NCBI GenBank assembly: GCA_916613615.1
Contig: OU744730.1
Span: forward strand, 31,840,815 to 31,904,814
DNA: 64,000 nt
Direction: 5' to 3'
Origin: Steromphala cineraria
Taxonomy: Eukaryota; Mollusca; Gastropoda; Trochida; Trochidae
The notes under the pieces: generated by a model
What the model was told of the DNA's origin: nothing
What the model saw: the letters and a program-made list of their open reading frames with translations, nothing else
Database searches by the model: none
Program-made: the position numbers and the translations under genes
Shown here: piece after piece, positions 62,613 to 64,000 of the stretch
Position numbering within the stretch: position 1 is the first letter of the stretch
How the letters are laid out: every line of letters starts with the position of its first letter

Positions 62613-64000
62613 TCATTTAGAAGAAAAAACCGCTTCTAGTTAAAAGTTACCGAAGTCTGTTATTTTCTATAGCAATAGCCTCATTCATTTATTCATTCAT
62701 ACCAGTGGTATTGACTTGATTTGATGTCTTGTTTTAAATTTGATATATGCTACTGCATTTTTACGCAAACATACTCAAACATTTGGACAAAACTATTATG
62801 ACCATAGCTGTATTGATATAGCATTATAAAACAGGCCAGAGTGACATCATTAAAAACTATTTGATATATAAACCACAAATGATACACTATAAGTGTCAAG
62901 AGCAATTTTCAAAACGAAATCTGAGGCGATAATTCAGATTGTACATTTATGTTTAATATTCTCACTTGAACCATATTGCATTAGAATTCCTTTACATGAC
63001 ATAAATCCACAAAGTAGAGTATGCCCTTTAAAAATACTTCATTGATAACTGCTGACCATTATGAAGATAAGGGTTATAAAATTCATTGCCAAAAATTGCC
63101 AAGATCCCACTTCTACATGCTGAATATGGAAATAACGCATTAGAAATAATATATTTACATAAACCGCTCAAATTTACTTTTCCATTTCCTGTAAATAAAC
63201 AAAAGTTTATATTCATAGCGATAAAAATAAATAACTTCGCGGCAAGCCCATGCATTGCGTGCAGATGATGTCAATTTAATATTGTTTTATTAAGTTTAAT
63301 AAATTCTGCTAACGATTTGTATGGATTATATTTCCAAATGCTCCTGTTTCTTCCTGTCGGGGATACAGTAACACTCAATTGCACCCCCATATCCCCCATA
63401 CAATACAGGAGAAAATCTGGAACCCATATCTTTCTGGACATATGCTTCCTATTGACAGCGATGACCTAATTGCAAAGTTTTATAGCACAGTGTTTCAGTG
63501 TATATGTTCACCCTCCCTCCTGCCCATTTAGATTTAAATAGAGTCCTTCTTATAAAGAAATAGGGCACACGAGGACCAGTTGCTTGTTAATTGAACCCTG
63601 CACCAGAAAATATACACACGCTTGGTGGAGAATCATGAGCACCATCGGCGGTCAATTTTTCCATTCATGAAACTCCGAACAATGCGATTCATGGGAATGG
63701 GTGACATTAAAGGGTCACGTTAACAAAGAACGTGGAAATGGCGTTACACAAACTACCTTGCCCTTAGAAGAGTACATTAGTTGCTATGGGTCACTATAGC
63801 GTGTTATAAAGTTAAGGTACACACCTCAGCGTATGGATGCATATATGTGGGGGATTTAATCAAGATAATTTTCATAGTAATTTGTATTTTTTTTCTATAA
63901 TTCCCCTTTTTATTTCATGCAATCTATTATGTTTCATTCATGACACTTCATCTTTTAATTTCTAAATAAGATTATCTGTTTTTTAAGATTATCTTAAATA
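62613..64000. other. Right edge, nothing recognised
   Basis: AT-rich sequence with no recognisable gene or repeat. If more 5' exons of the ETS gene exist they would lie here or beyond. Confidence 0.5.

Overview
The window is AT-rich metazoan nuclear DNA with long introns, AG/GT splice signals, no bacterial features and many short non-autonomous transposons. The repeat types (TIR MITEs, a pearl/HINE-like element with a tandem core and a GGAC microsatellite) suggest a mollusc, most likely a bivalve. This is an inference from sequence style only.

The one gene I can identify with confidence is on the minus strand, from about 60.45 kb to 36.35 kb. It is a single ETS transcription factor of the ERG/FLI1 group. 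Seven coding exons can be assembled from splice sites: 60453-60441, 58603-58400 (Pointed/SAM domain), 55738-55610, 44126-44073, 42573-42502, 37165-37118 and 36874-36351 (ETS domain and the family's C-terminal HLGTYY motif). They join without a break into a 347-residue protein. Every intron is in phase 1, so each internal exon is a frame-neutral cassette. A second first exon (44424-44352), behind a TATA box and two CCAAT boxes, splices to the same downstream exons. It predicts a 256-residue form without the Pointed domain.

Layout from left to right. 1-36.35 kb is the 3' flank of the ETS gene, with no convincing gene. It holds MITEs, a LINE reverse-transcriptase scrap, decayed repeats, and several CpG-rich or motif-dense islands that may be regulatory (5.0-5.9, 8.3-9.1, 13.03, 19.98-20.08, 20.78-21.0 and 30.0-30.3 kb). 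36.35-44.4 kb holds the constitutive 3' exons and a regulatory-looking island at 38.9-39.2 kb. 44.4-45.8 kb holds the internal promoter and a degenerate repeat field. 46-55.6 kb is intron 3, with two tandem-repeat fields and more MITE copies. 55.6-60.5 kb holds the 5' exons, a 145-bp tandem-repeat element and the distal promoter. 60.5-64 kb is upstream sequence, with a possible small plus-strand gene starting at a YY1-type promoter near 61.6 kb.

One TIR family (ends TTAAAGGGRCAGTAGCACG) is present in ten recognisable copies, several of them truncated or interrupted. Most open reading frames of 60-110 codons in the window look like chance products of AT-rich DNA and are not annotated.
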